A stretch of DNA of 64,000 nt from UBA940 sp031548515 (GCA_031548515.1 JAVBRB010000001.1:119631-183630), one strand, 5' to 3'. Positions 9,085 through 16,836 are shown, counted from the stretch's first letter. Numbers and translations: made by a program. Notes: generated by a model not told the origin, from the sequence alone.

Positions 9085-9172
9085 GGAGAAATGACCGAGT
9101 GGCTGAAGGTGCGCGCCTGGAAAGTGCGTAAGCTCCAAAAGGGCTTCGTGGGTTCGAATCCCGCTTTCTCCG
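9085..9172 (+). tRNA. tRNA-Ser (GGA)
   Basis: A class II tRNA with acceptor GGAGAAA/TTTCTCC, a long variable arm and the T-loop GGTTCGAATCC. The anticodon loop CTGGAAA gives anticodon GGA. The 3' CCA is not fully encoded. Confidence 0.95.
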
Positions 9173-9193
9173 CAAATAAACGGATTAATTATG

Positions 9194-9220
9194 AGCTATT
9201 CACGATAATAGTGAATAGCT
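9194..9220 (+). terminator. Terminator after tRNA-Ser
   Basis: AGCTATTCAC (9194-9203) pairs with GTGAATAGCT (9211-9220), followed by a T run. Confidence 0.85.
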
Positions 9221-9380
9221 TTTATTTTTGTCCGCAACCTGTGGAAAACAACATGCAACATAAGACTGCCGATTTTAATCAACGAGCTATTTAACATGAA
9301 ATCAATCCCATTCTTCCGCCAGTGACAATAGGATTAAGATCAAGCCAATAGCACATAAGCCCTGTAAAAACAGGATTGTT

Positions 9381-9413
9381 TTTGCTTTTTTTCAATTTTA
9401 AATCTTATATTTG
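9381..9413 (+). promoter_or_regulatory. Promoter for the exbB-exbD operon
   Basis: TTTG at 9381-9384 and TATATTTG at 9406-9413 are 21 bases apart. Transcription would start near 9420, leaving a leader of about 195 bases before exbB. A small hairpin (CCTGT-AAAA-ACAGG, 9361-9374) lies just upstream. A 36-codon ORF at 9430-9540 in the leader has no supporting features. I see nothing else between the tRNA-Ser terminator and exbB. Confidence 0.7.
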
Positions 9414-9615
9414 TATTTAGATCACTGAAATGCAGCGCCCTGAATGTATTTATGCCGGATATATATTCATCCGCTGCTTCAAAGCAAAGAGTGCCTTAAA
9501 TGCCTTCAGGAACATGACGAATAGATTGATAATCAACTGAATATTAAATCAGAACCGGCTGAGAAAGAGATATCTTCAAAAACAACAAATACGTCTAATC
9601 AATTTTTTATTAACC

Positions 9616-10422
9616 ATGAAAAAACTTTTTATGATTCTGGCAGTGGCAGGTGCATTCTCGCTGGCTACTGTTAAAGTTCAGGCACAGGATGCTCCCGCTG
9701 CACAGGAAACCACTGCGGTAGAACAAACCGTAGCGGCGGTAGAGACTGCCGATGCCGAAACTGACGTCGCAGGCAAACCTCTCCACCAGGTACTAAAAGA
9801 AAAATTTCTTGAAGGTGGTGCAGGCTGGATGGCCCCGATCCTCGTATTCCTTATCTTCGGTCTCGCCATCGCTATCGAACGCATCATCTACCTGAACCTT
9901 TCTACAGTAAATTCGAAAAAATTGATCGCTAAAGTAGAGGAAGCCCTGAAAACCGGCGGGATCGAAGCTGCAAAGAATATATGCCGCGACACGAAAGGTC
10001 CGGTTGCTTCCATATTCTATCAGGGACTCGACCGATACGATTCCACCACCAAAGACAAAGGCTTGGATAATGTAGAAAAAGCAGTTGTATCCTACGGCTC
10101 GGTACAAATCGCACAAATGGAAAGCGGCCTGGTTTGGATCGGCCTCTTTATTTCATTGTCACCGATGTTAGGGTTCATGGGTACCGTTGTAGGCATGATC
10201 GACGCTTTCGACGCCATTCAGGCTGCCGGTGATATCAGCCCGACCCTTGTAGCAGGAGGTATCAAAGTGGCCCTTCTTACTACCCTTCTCGGTCTTATCG
10301 TTGCCGTTATCCTGCAGCTCTTCTACAGCTACATCATCTCGAAGATCGACAGCCTTACCATGGACATGGAAGACAGTTCGATCACCCTCGTGGATATGCT
10401 GACCGAATACAGCAAGAAATAG
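9616..10422 (+). CDS. exbB: ExbB/TolQ-type proton channel protein
   Basis: The protein has 268 residues. A signal peptide-like N-terminus (to about residue 23) is followed by an Ala/Glu-rich linker and the MotA/TolQ/ExbB domain with three membrane spans, near residues 73-95, 175-198 and 215-240. Together with ExbD it forms the inner-membrane motor that uses proton flow to drive TonB-dependent outer-membrane transport. The N-terminal extension with a signal sequence is common in Bacteroidetes ExbB. It is the first gene of a four-gene operon that also encodes a small membrane protein and two ExbD proteins. No tonB gene follows. Confidence 0.93.
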   Translation: MKKLFMILAVAGAFSLATVKVQAQDAPAAQETTAVEQTVAAVETADAETDVAGKPLHQVLKEKFLEGGAGWMAPILVFLIFGLAIAIERIIYLNLSTVNSKKLIAKVEEALKTGGIEAAKNICRDTKGPVASIFYQGLDRYDSTTKDKGLDNVEKAVVSYGSVQIAQMESGLVWIGLFISLSPMLGFMGTVVGMIDAFDAIQAAGDISPTLVAGGIKVALLTTLLGLIVAVILQLFYSYIISKIDSLTMDMEDSSITLVDMLTEYSKK

Positions 10423-10453
10423 TAAGACAACAGCAGAAAGATAAATTCAGTAT

Positions 10454-10861
10454 ATGAAAAAGATATTAACGATTGTCGAAATCATCCTGCTCGCGATAGG
10501 AGTGCTTTCGATTGTCCTTTGGATAGCAGGCATCGTCGATGTAGACCTTATGCTCTACGTTGCTTATGCCTACTTTGCCATTGCGGTAGTCGTAGCGGTC
10601 GTAATGACAGCGATGAATATGGGCAAAAGTTCGAATAAGAACAGAATAGGGCTGTACGTATTCGGAGTATTCGCAATACTGGCCGTTGTATTCTATTTCA
10701 CGCTTGGGAATGCCACTCCGGTGGTCGATGCCGGCGGGAATGTCTATGACAATGACTTCACTCTGAAGATCACCGATGTGATGATCTATCTCACCTATGC
10801 CGGGCTGGGCGCAATCATACTCGTCCTGCTTGGAGGCGAGATACGTAAAGCCTTAAAATAG
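10454..10861 (+). CDS. Four-helix membrane protein of the exb operon
   Basis: This 135-residue protein is almost entirely four predicted membrane helices (roughly 1-27, 31-58, 66-90 and 110-132), with short polar loops and no recognisable catalytic motif. Its fixed position between exbB and exbD suggests an accessory role in the proton-driven motor, for example in assembly or in modulating channel activity. That is inferred from context only. I recall similar small proteins between exbB and exbD in other Bacteroidales, which would argue for a conserved role. Confidence 0.75.
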   Translation: MKKILTIVEIILLAIGVLSIVLWIAGIVDVDLMLYVAYAYFAIAVVVAVVMTAMNMGKSSNKNRIGLYVFGVFAILAVVFYFTLGNATPVVDAGGNVYDNDFTLKITDVMIYLTYAGLGAIILVLLGGEIRKALK

Positions 10862-10873
10862 CAAACAACGACT

Positions 10874-11470
10874 ATGGTTGAAGATAAGAAACAAATAAAG
10901 GAAATCAATGCGAGCTCGATGGCCGACATCGCGTTCCTGCTGCTGATCTTCTTCCTTGTAGCGACCACTATGAACGTCGACACAGGTATCTCGCGCATCC
11001 TGCCTGCGATACCGCCCCCCGACCAAAAGGTCGAGGATATGGACGTCAAGGAACGAAACCTGTTGAACGTGTTCGTGAATACTTACGACCAGATTCTTGT
11101 GGCCCGTCAGCCGATGCATATCTCGCAGTTGAAGGACAAAGTCAAGGAATTTATCCTTAACCCCGCAAACGACGAAAATCTGCCCGACCGCAAGGATACG
11201 GAGATTGAAATGCCGGACGGAAGCAAATGGGTATATCCGGTCAGCGAAGGAATTGTGTCACTCACGAACGACCGCGGTACCAGTTATGATATGTACATTC
11301 AGGTGCAGAATGAACTGACACGCGCGTTCAATGAGGTTCGAGACCAGGTGGCAATACAGAAGTATGGAAAGAAATTTATCGAACTGCAGGAAGACGAACG
11401 TAATGTGATCGCCAAGGCAGTGCCGCAGAAAATTTCCGAAGCAGAACAACGTAACGTAGGAGGACAATAG
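10874..11470 (+). CDS. exbD: ExbD/TolR-type motor protein (first copy)
   Basis: The protein has 198 residues, with one N-terminal membrane span (S-S-M-A-D18-I-A-F-L-L-L) followed by a periplasmic domain. The membrane Asp18 corresponds to the essential proton-carrying Asp of ExbD. The periplasmic part is longer than in Proteobacteria and carries insertions in the middle, as in other Bacteroidetes ExbD proteins. The next gene starts after one spacer base, so the two ExbD proteins are probably made in a coupled way and may form a heterodimer within the ExbB channel. Confidence 0.92.
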   Translation: MVEDKKQIKEINASSMADIAFLLLIFFLVATTMNVDTGISRILPAIPPPDQKVEDMDVKERNLLNVFVNTYDQILVARQPMHISQLKDKVKEFILNPANDENLPDRKDTEIEMPDGSKWVYPVSEGIVSLTNDRGTSYDMYIQVQNELTRAFNEVRDQVAIQKYGKKFIELQEDERNVIAKAVPQKISEAEQRNVGGQ

Positions 11471-11471
11471 T

Positions 11472-11951
11472 ATGGCAGTAATGAAGAAAAAGGGGAAAGG
11501 CGGTATTCCGCCGATCTCAACCGCATCGCTCCCCGACGTTATATTCATGATCCTGTTTTTCTTTATGGTGTCGACGACTATGCGCGATCAGGATATTCTG
11601 GTGAACACGCAGTTGCCTGACGCTTCGGAAGTACAGAAACTGGAAAAGAAACAGCTCGTAAGCTATATCTACATCGGGCAGCCGGTTCCTTCACAGCAGG
11701 CTCAGTGGGGCACTGCTCCCCGTATCCAGCTCAACGACAGCTATCGCAGCACGCGCGACATCCTTGAGTTCGTTGCATCGGAACGCGATAAACTGTCTGA
11801 AGCTGACCGCGCCGCGATGACAGTCATGCTCAAGGCCGACAAAGGCACCCGCATGGGAGTCGTATCCGACGTGAAGCAGGAACTTCGCAAGGCCAACGCC
11901 CTGAAGATAAGCTACGCAGCCAACAAAACACTCGTACAGGCAGGTCATTAG
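11472..11951 (+). CDS. exbD: ExbD/TolR-type motor protein (second copy)
   Basis: The 159-residue protein has a Lys/Gly-rich cytoplasmic start and one membrane span with the motor aspartate (S-L-P-D22-V-I-F-M-I-L-F-F-F-M-V), then a periplasmic domain. It is a divergent paralogue of the preceding gene, from which it is separated by one base. Two different ExbD proteins in one operon suggest an asymmetric dimer or use with different partners. A strong terminator 25 bases downstream ends the operon. Confidence 0.92.
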   Translation: MAVMKKKGKGGIPPISTASLPDVIFMILFFFMVSTTMRDQDILVNTQLPDASEVQKLEKKQLVSYIYIGQPVPSQQAQWGTAPRIQLNDSYRSTRDILEFVASERDKLSEADRAAMTVMLKADKGTRMGVVSDVKQELRKANALKISYAANKTLVQAGH

Positions 11952-11975
11952 TCTTTCCGGTACCCGTATACATGC

Positions 11976-12004
11976 AAAAGCCGCCCTCAGATGGGGCGGC
12001 TTTT
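11976..12004 (+). terminator. Terminator of the exb operon
   Basis: AAAAGCCGCCC (11976-11986) pairs with GGGCGGCTTTT (11994-12004), followed by TG and more T. Confidence 0.92.
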
Positions 12005-12056
12005 TGTTTTCGACATAAATATGTACGTTATGGATTCTTTTCGCACCCTACGACTA

Positions 12057-12087
12057 TTGCTCATTATCGGTTATTTACTTATTTTTG
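12057..12087 (+). promoter_or_regulatory. Promoter for the zinc-ribbon membrane protein gene
   Basis: TTG at 12057-12059 and TATTTTTG at 12080-12087 are 20 bases apart. The leader would be about 26 bases. Confidence 0.6.
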
Positions 12088-12118
12088 TTTTCGACTATCA
12101 ACCAATTATGATTCCATT

Positions 12119-12703
12119 ATGGCACTAATAATCTGCCCTGCATGTGGAAACAGCGTTTCGGAACGCGCATTATCGTGTCCGCGTTGCGGGGAACCAATTG
12201 CGCAAAAAAACCACACTGACGCAGACCAATCCAAGACGGCTACACAAGAACCTGACAAGGATTATCAATTCATCAATTTTGACCGCAAGAGCTACCTCAA
12301 GAAAAAATCGAACGACGATCCGGAAGAGGTGGAACAGGTCATGCAGAAATGGAATTGGGGAGCTTTCTTCCTTACCTGGATATGGGGGGCGGCAAATGGA
12401 GTATATATCACATTGCTTCTGCTCATTCCGGTTCTGGGATGGATCGCCATACCTATCGCAGCATTCGTGTTGGGTAAAAAAGGAAACCGGCTCGCATGGG
12501 AATCCAAGGACAAGGAATGGGAGGACATCAATGAGTTCCGCCGTGTGCAGCGATTTTGGGCGATGGGCGGTGCGGCGGTGTGGGCTGTGCTTCTCCTGCT
12601 CATACTGATACTCGCTCTCGCTATTATCTTCATGCCGGCAGATGTGGATGCAGGCGGGATAATCGAAGGATATATAAAAAGAAGATACTTCTGGTTCCTG
12701 TGA
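12119..12703 (+). CDS. Zinc-ribbon membrane protein
   Basis: The protein has 194 residues. An N-terminal double zinc knuckle (C-P-A-C-G-N and C-P-R-C-G-E, residues about 6-26) is followed by a polar linker of about 50 residues. A membrane domain then carries hydrophobic spans near W-G-A-F-F-L-T-W-I-W-G, the following I-T-L-L-L-L-I-P-V-L segment and a C-terminal helix. The layout resembles zinc-ribbon proteins with a DUF2628-like membrane domain, whose function is not established. The ATG at 12119 gives a start right before the first zinc knuckle and fits the promoter. A longer in-frame extension would begin upstream of that promoter. Confidence 0.8.
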   Translation: MALIICPACGNSVSERALSCPRCGEPIAQKNHTDADQSKTATQEPDKDYQFINFDRKSYLKKKSNDDPEEVEQVMQKWNWGAFFLTWIWGAANGVYITLLLLIPVLGWIAIPIAAFVLGKKGNRLAWESKDKEWEDINEFRRVQRFWAMGGAAVWAVLLLLILILALAIIFMPADVDAGGIIEGYIKRRYFWFL

Positions 12704-12717
12704 GATACCTTATAATA

Positions 12718-12751
12718 GTGCAACAGCCGCCTTCTCAGGCGGCTGTTGCAC
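12718..12751. terminator. Bidirectional terminator between convergent genes
   Basis: GTGCAACAGCCGCC (12718-12731) and GGCGGCTGTTGCAC (12738-12751) form a perfect 14-bp stem with a six-base loop. It sits between the zinc-ribbon gene and rnhA. Confidence 0.85.
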
Positions 12752-12752
12752 G

Positions 12753-13226
12753 TTATATCTCCAGCGCGTTTTCTTCGGGATTGTAACCCGTATCTTCAAG
12801 AAGGCAGCCCGACTCGGCCGCGGCGACTGCAAGTCGGTCGCACCGTTCGTTCTCGGGAATCGAAGCGTGGCCCTTGATCCATATGAATCGCACTTTATGT
12901 CGACGGTAGATACACAGAAAGCGCTGCCACAGATCAGGATTTTTTTTCTTTATAAAACCATTGCGTTCCCAGCCGAAAACCCATCCCTTCTCTACGGCAT
13001 CGACCACATAGCGGGAATCCGAATATACCGTCACCTCGCAACCATCGTATTTCAAGGCTTCCAATCCGACTATAACTGCCAGAAGCTCCATGCGGTTGTT
13101 CGTAGTCAGACGGTAACCGGCACTCATTTCTTTACGATATGGAGACGCCAACAGCACAACGCCGTACCCCCCCCTGCCGGGGTTACCCTTTGCCGCACCG
13201 TCAGTATATATAGCTACTTTCACCAT
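12753..13226 (-). CDS. rnhA: Ribonuclease HI
   Basis: The 157-residue enzyme cleaves the RNA strand of RNA-DNA hybrids. The catalytic set is complete: D9 in I-Y-T-D-G, E47 in N-R-M-E-L, D70 in Y-S-D-S-R and D130 in E-R-C-D-R-L-A, with the assisting H120 in K-G-H-A-S. The basic handle-like region K-K-K-N-P-D-L-W is present. I chose the ATG at 13226 because it aligns with the usual N-terminus (M-V-K-V-A-I-Y-T-D-G) and because a well-formed promoter ends only about 10 bases upstream. A longer frame starting at 13265 would begin inside that promoter. Confidence 0.96.
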   Translation of the reverse strand: MVKVAIYTDGAAKGNPGRGGYGVVLLASPYRKEMSAGYRLTTNNRMELLAVIVGLEALKYDGCEVTVYSDSRYVVDAVEKGWVFGWERNGFIKKKNPDLWQRFLCIYRRHKVRFIWIKGHASIPENERCDRLAVAAAESGCLLEDTGYNPEENALEI

Positions 13227-13235
13227 AACCGGGAA

Positions 13236-13266
13236 CAAAGATAGTGAAAGCCCATAGCAATTCAAA
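13236..13266 (-). promoter_or_regulatory. Promoter for rnhA, nearly abutting the start codon
   Basis: On the minus strand TTTG (13266-13263) and TATCTTTG (13243-13236) are 19 bases apart. The ATG begins at 13226, so the leader would be only a few bases. Confidence 0.75.
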
Positions 13267-13346
13267 CCGATTTAAAGCTATATGCTTATCGTATATAAAA
13301 CACAGACCCGGAAAATGCCCGTGAATGGAGAGAGGCAATAAAAGAT

Positions 13347-13898
13347 CTACTGCTGTTCTGTCCACAGCAGGTGCGAAATATCATAACCCGCTTCCACAGC
13401 TTTATGCAGATAGGTTCTGATAAACAGGTCCGGCATTGTCTTTTCCCTCGAAAGCAGCCACATGTAATCATGGTTGCGGCCCAATACAAGGGCATACCTG
13501 TATTTCTCGTCTATTGCCACAATGTTGTATCCCGCGTAGAATGGCCCGAAGAAAGACACTTTGAGCATACCTACGTCGGGAGTCTTAACGAATTTCGCCT
13601 TACCTATGGAATTCCGCCATTCGCCCCTCAGCATATCGAATCCCTTATTGTCGACCCTGATAGTGCCGTCTTCGTTCATAGAATACACAGCAGTGACATT
13701 CGACAATCCCCTCTCCCATTTATAATCCAAACGGGCGATCTCATACCATTTCCCGATGTATTTTCCGGCATCGAAACCGCTCACCGCGTCCACTCCTTCG
13801 GGAATGGTACGCTTCATTTTCCCCGATGCAAATAATGCAGTCCCGACTGTCATGATAGCCGCCGGCACTGCCATAGCAATAATTCTATTCCTTTTCAT
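13347..13898 (-). CDS. blc: Bacterial lipocalin (Blc-like)
   Basis: This 183-residue protein has an N-terminal membrane or signal segment (residues 5-25) and the lipocalin signature G-K-W-Y-E-I-A-R-L-D at about 48-57. Downstream segments typical of Blc are present, including the aromatic-rich F-F-G-P-F-Y-A-G-Y-N and a run ending Y-D-I-S-H-L-L-W. Lipocalins of this group bind fatty acids or lysophospholipids in the envelope. The usual lipobox cysteine is not present, so it is probably anchored by its N-terminal helix or released after cleavage. It stands alone between rnhA and the groEL region. Confidence 0.92.
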   Translation of the reverse strand: MKRNRIIAMAVPAAIMTVGTALFASGKMKRTIPEGVDAVSGFDAGKYIGKWYEIARLDYKWERGLSNVTAVYSMNEDGTIRVDNKGFDMLRGEWRNSIGKAKFVKTPDVGMLKVSFFGPFYAGYNIVAIDEKYRYALVLGRNHDYMWLLSREKTMPDLFIRTYLHKAVEAGYDISHLLWTEQQ

Positions 13899-14005
13899 GA
13901 CACAAACGTTTAGCTATATATAAGTATAAATACCATGCCAGGAAAACCATAGATTGAATGGAACAGTTGCAGCGGTTCAAAAATCACCCGGAGCTGAGGT
14001 AAAGA

Positions 14006-14031
14006 CGAAAGCCCCCTGACGGAGGCTTTCG
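14006..14031 (-). terminator. Hairpin, possible weak terminator
   Basis: CGAAAGCC (14006-14013) pairs with GGCTTTCG (14024-14031). On the minus strand it is followed by TCTTT, a weak T tract. It may end transcription coming from the structured element at 14051-14089. Confidence 0.45.
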
Positions 14032-14050
14032 CGGCGTAAAATATATAGGC

Positions 14051-14089
14051 GGGCCATCCGGCCCGGTAACCGGGACAATGGGTCCCGGG
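14051..14089. other. Chain of three overlapping GC-rich hairpins
   Basis: GGGCC-ATCC-GGCCC (14051-14064), CCCGG-TAA-CCGGG (14062-14074) and GGGAC-AATGG-GTCCC (14072-14086) overlap head to tail and end in CCCGGG. The three stems share arms, so they would be mutually exclusive alternatives. The element lies in the 350-base gap between groEL and the lipocalin gene. I see no promoter or coding frame for it. Confidence 0.6.
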
Positions 14090-14163
14090 TGTCTATGACA
14101 ATCCCGAATGCAAATCGAGAGCGGCAAAAAGTTGCAGAGAAAGAGCGAATTTAAGGCAAACAA

Positions 14164-14210
14164 AAAATGGGAAGCGCAGTTCACTGCATGTAAATGAGCT
14201 TTCCCATTTT
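14164..14210 (-). terminator. Terminator of the groES-groEL operon
   Basis: AAAATGGGAA (14164-14173) pairs with TTCCCATTTT (14201-14210), enclosing a second small stem (GCAGT/ACTGC). On the minus strand a T-rich tract follows. Confidence 0.8.
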
Positions 14211-14247
14211 GAAGTTTAACGCCAAAAGCGCCTTTCGATGCGGCTCT

Positions 14248-15879
14248 TTACATCATGCCCATACCGCCGCCCATTCCGGGATTCGGCATCACGGGAGTGT
14301 CTTCCTTCTTGTCGACCAGCACGCATTCCGTAGTCAGGAACATCGAAGCCACCGATGCTGCGTTTTCCAGCGCAACGCGGGCAACTTTAGTCGGGTCTAT
14401 GATACCCGCGGCAAACAGGTCCTCGTATTTTTCGAGACGGGCGTTGTAGCCGAACGAACCCTTACCTTCGCGCACCTTGTTGACGACTACCGAACCTTCG
14501 CCGCCTGCATTAGCAACGATCTGGCGTAATGGCTCTTCAATCGCGCGTTTAACGATCTGGATGCCGGTGGTTTCGTCGTCGTTATCACCTTTCAGCTTTT
14601 CGAGGGATTCTGCAGCACGGATATAGGCAACGCCACCGCCAGGGATGATTCCCTCTTCGACAGCCGCACGGGTCGCAGCAAGAGCATCTTCGACGCGGTC
14701 TTTCTTCTCTTTCATCTCGACTTCGGTAACTGCGCCAACATAAAGAACTGCGACACCTCCCGCGAGTTTCGCAAGGCGTTCCTGCAGTTTTTCGCGGTCG
14801 TAGTCCGAAGTTGTAGCCTCTATCTGCTTACGGATCTGCGCGATGCGGGCATCAATATTAGCCTTTTTGCCGCCGCCGTTAACGACTGTCGTGTTTTCCT
14901 TGTTGATAGAAACCTTATCGGCTGTACCGAGCATGTCGATAGTGGCCTGGTCGAGCTTGAAACCGGTGTCTTCCGAGATAACCGTACCGCCTGTCAGGAT
15001 GGCGATATCCTGCAGCATCTCTTTACGGCGGTCGCCGAATCCGGGAGCTTTCACTGCAGCTATTTTGAGCGTGCCGCGCAATTTGTTGACGACCATCGTA
15101 GCGAGCGCTTCGCCGTCGACATCCTCGGCAATGATAACCAACGAACGCCCCTGCTGCGCGATCGGTTCCAGAACACCCATGATCTCCTTGAGTGTAGAGA
15201 TTTTCTTGTCGGTGATAAGGATATATGGTTTCTCCATCACGGCTTCCATCTTTTCGCTGTCGGTCATGAAATAAGCCGAAATATAGCCGCGGTCGAATTG
15301 CATTCCCTCAACGACATCGACGTAGGTTTCCGTTCCCTTCGCCTCTTCTACCGTGATGACGCCTTCCTTGTTGACCTTGCCTACAGCTTCGGCAATCAGG
15401 GAACCAATATTTTCGTCGTTGTTGGCCGAGCTGGTCGCAACCTGCTTGACCTTTTCAATATCGTTGCCGACCTTCTTGCTCTGCTTCCTGAGCGATTCCA
15501 CCACCGTACCGACAGCTTTGTCGATACCGCGCTTCAGGTCCATCGGATTTGCGCCTGCGGTCACGTTCTTGATACCCACGCTAATGATAGCCTGCGCAAG
15601 GACCGTAGCGGTTGTAGTACCGTCGCCCGCATCGTCATTGGTGCGCGAAGCAACTTCCTTGACCATCTGCGCCCCCATGTTTGCGAACGGGTCGTCGAGT
15701 TCTATTTCCTTGGCGACCGTCACACCGTCCTTGGTAATCTGGGGACTGCCGTACTTTTTGTCGATAATGACGTTGCGGCCTTTCGGACCGAGGGTTACCT
15801 TTACTGCATTGCTGAGCGCGTCAACACCTTCCTTGAGCAGTTCGCGCGCTTCCACGTTGTATTTAATTTCCTTTGCCAT
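14248..15879 (-). CDS. groL: Chaperonin GroEL (Hsp60)
   Basis: The 543-residue protein forms the double-ring folding chaperonin with GroES. It has the nucleotide-binding motifs V-T-L-G-P-K-G-R-N-V near the N-terminus and G-D-G-T-T-T near residue 86, the typical A-V-K-A-P-G-F-G-D-R-R-K-E-M-L segment in the apical region, and the flexible Gly/Met-rich tail P-G-M-G-G-G-M-G-M-M. The length is normal. The gene follows groES by 71 bases, and the spacer carries the recurrent AATTCGTAATT repeat. Confidence 0.99.
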   Translation of the reverse strand: MAKEIKYNVEARELLKEGVDALSNAVKVTLGPKGRNVIIDKKYGSPQITKDGVTVAKEIELDDPFANMGAQMVKEVASRTNDDAGDGTTTATVLAQAIISVGIKNVTAGANPMDLKRGIDKAVGTVVESLRKQSKKVGNDIEKVKQVATSSANNDENIGSLIAEAVGKVNKEGVITVEEAKGTETYVDVVEGMQFDRGYISAYFMTDSEKMEAVMEKPYILITDKKISTLKEIMGVLEPIAQQGRSLVIIAEDVDGEALATMVVNKLRGTLKIAAVKAPGFGDRRKEMLQDIAILTGGTVISEDTGFKLDQATIDMLGTADKVSINKENTTVVNGGGKKANIDARIAQIRKQIEATTSDYDREKLQERLAKLAGGVAVLYVGAVTEVEMKEKKDRVEDALAATRAAVEEGIIPGGGVAYIRAAESLEKLKGDNDDETTGIQIVKRAIEEPLRQIVANAGGEGSVVVNKVREGKGSFGYNARLEKYEDLFAAGIIDPTKVARVALENAASVASMFLTTECVLVDKKEDTPVMPNPGMGGGMGMM

Positions 15880-15886
15880 TGTTTAA

Positions 15887-15913
15887 TCAATTACGAATTA
15901 AAAATTACGGATT
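15887..15913. repeat. AT-rich intra-operon repeat in the groES-groEL spacer
   Basis: Two imperfect copies of the unit reading AATTCGTAATT / ATCCGTAATT on the minus strand lie a few bases upstream of the groEL start codon. Confidence 0.65.
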
Positions 15914-15950
15914 TCTATTTTGTCGTCAGAAATGGGTAAATATCCGTTTA

Positions 15951-16223
15951 TTACGACAAAATCGCCATTACGTCGTTCTGGCGCATAATGAGGTAGGTTT
16001 CTCCGCCGTGGGTGATCTCCGTACCTGCATATTTACCATATAGAACTTTGTCGCCCGCCTTCACTTCCATCTTCACCTCTTCGGTTCCCGGACCTGCCGC
16101 AACGACTGTCCCGGCGAGGGGTTTTTCCTTTGCGGTTTCGGGAATAAATAATCCGCCGGCTGTTTTTTCTTCGGCCGGATCGGGCTTGATCAGCACTCTG
16201 TCTGCCAATGGTTTAATCTTCAT
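15951..16223 (-). CDS. groS: Co-chaperonin GroES
   Basis: The 90-residue heptameric lid of GroEL starts M-K-I-K-P-L-A-D-R-V-L-I. It carries the mobile-loop region A-E-E-K-T-A-G-G-L-F-I-P, whose hydrophobic tip binds GroEL, and the usual V-L-Y-G-K-Y-A-G-T-E segment. It is the first gene of the operon. I see no CIRCE element upstream and no TAnnTTTG box in the right place. The upstream region instead has a sigma-54-like match and an inverted repeat, described separately. Confidence 0.99.
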   Translation of the reverse strand: MKIKPLADRVLIKPDPAEEKTAGGLFIPETAKEKPLAGTVVAAGPGTEEVKMEVKAGDKVLYGKYAGTEITHGGETYLIMRQNDVMAILS

Positions 16224-16282
16224 AGTTTTCCTGATTTTTAGGATTTATTATATTTTGGTTTCCTGTTCTGGCTCATAAATCT

Positions 16283-16323
16283 TACAATGCCTGTGCCAAA
16301 TGGTTTAGGGTGTAAATTTGGCA
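16283..16323 (-). promoter_or_regulatory. Possible sigma-54-like promoter and inverted repeat upstream of groES
   Basis: On the minus strand TGGCAC and TTGT (16298-16283) have the exact spacing of the sigma-54 -24/-12 consensus, but TTGT replaces TTGC. An 8-bp inverted repeat TGCCAAAT/ATTTGGCA (16294-16301 and 16316-16323) overlaps it and could be an operator. On the plus strand, TAAATTTG at 16313-16320 also resembles a -7 box pointing away from groES. None of these is conclusive. Confidence 0.35.
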
Positions 16324-16620
16324 TTTTTTACTGACATTTCCGCACAACCATGGTGCCAATGTGTCATAGGCTGACTATAAAAGAGGGAAAGAAGCATACC
16401 CTGACCGAATACGCTTCCTTCATCTTTACATCCGCCAATGTTTTAATTCAGCGAACCTTACTGCTCTCAGCTGCCGCACCCTGGTTTTACATTCCGGATG
16501 GAAGGCAGGGCCTACCTGAGTCAGCATGGTGTGCCGGCAAAAGCATCGACCGGAGCACACAAGTCGCCGAAGACCGGGCGGAAATGCGAAGGGAGAAAAC
16601 AAAGAGCCTCTCCGACACAA
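16324..16620. other. Gene-less stretch upstream of groES
   Basis: About 300 bases between the groES regulatory region and the tRNA-His terminator hold no convincing ORF. The only long frame runs through the tRNA-His gene. GC-rich pairing segments are present, but I found no match to the SRP, RNase P or tmRNA cores as I remember them. Confidence 0.5.
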
Positions 16621-16646
16621 AAAGCCATCCTTTTCAGGATGGCTTT
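16621..16646 (-). terminator. Terminator after tRNA-His
   Basis: AAAGCCATCC (16621-16630) pairs with GGATGGCTTT (16637-16646). On the minus strand the stem is followed by a T run. It ends the tRNA-Glu/rpsT/tRNA-His unit. Confidence 0.85.
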
Positions 16647-16648
16647 CG

Positions 16649-16723
<75 letters not shown>

Positions 16724-16836
16724 ATATAGGGATCAAGCGATCCCTCGCACCGTTATCTGACCGTCGGTGCTCCAGCTTCTCAAAAAAAGCCGCCCTTTGG
16801 AGCAGCTTCATATCTTACCAGAGAAAAGAACTGCGC

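Noticed and set aside
9430..9540. 36-codon ORF in the exbB leader
   Set aside because: No conserved-looking motif, no membrane segment and no overlap with exbB; likely chance.
13984..14184. Minus-strand ORF of 66 codons between groEL and the lipocalin gene
   Set aside because: It covers the groEL terminator and the GC-rich palindromes, is Pro-rich with no signal, and has no promoter.
16420..16560. SRP RNA or RNase P RNA in the groES/tRNA-His gap
   Set aside because: A segment reading TTCCGGATGGAAGG vaguely resembles the SRP tetraloop region, but the conserved GGTCAGG...GGAAGCAGC core is absent, and no GAGGAAAGTCC of RNase P is present.
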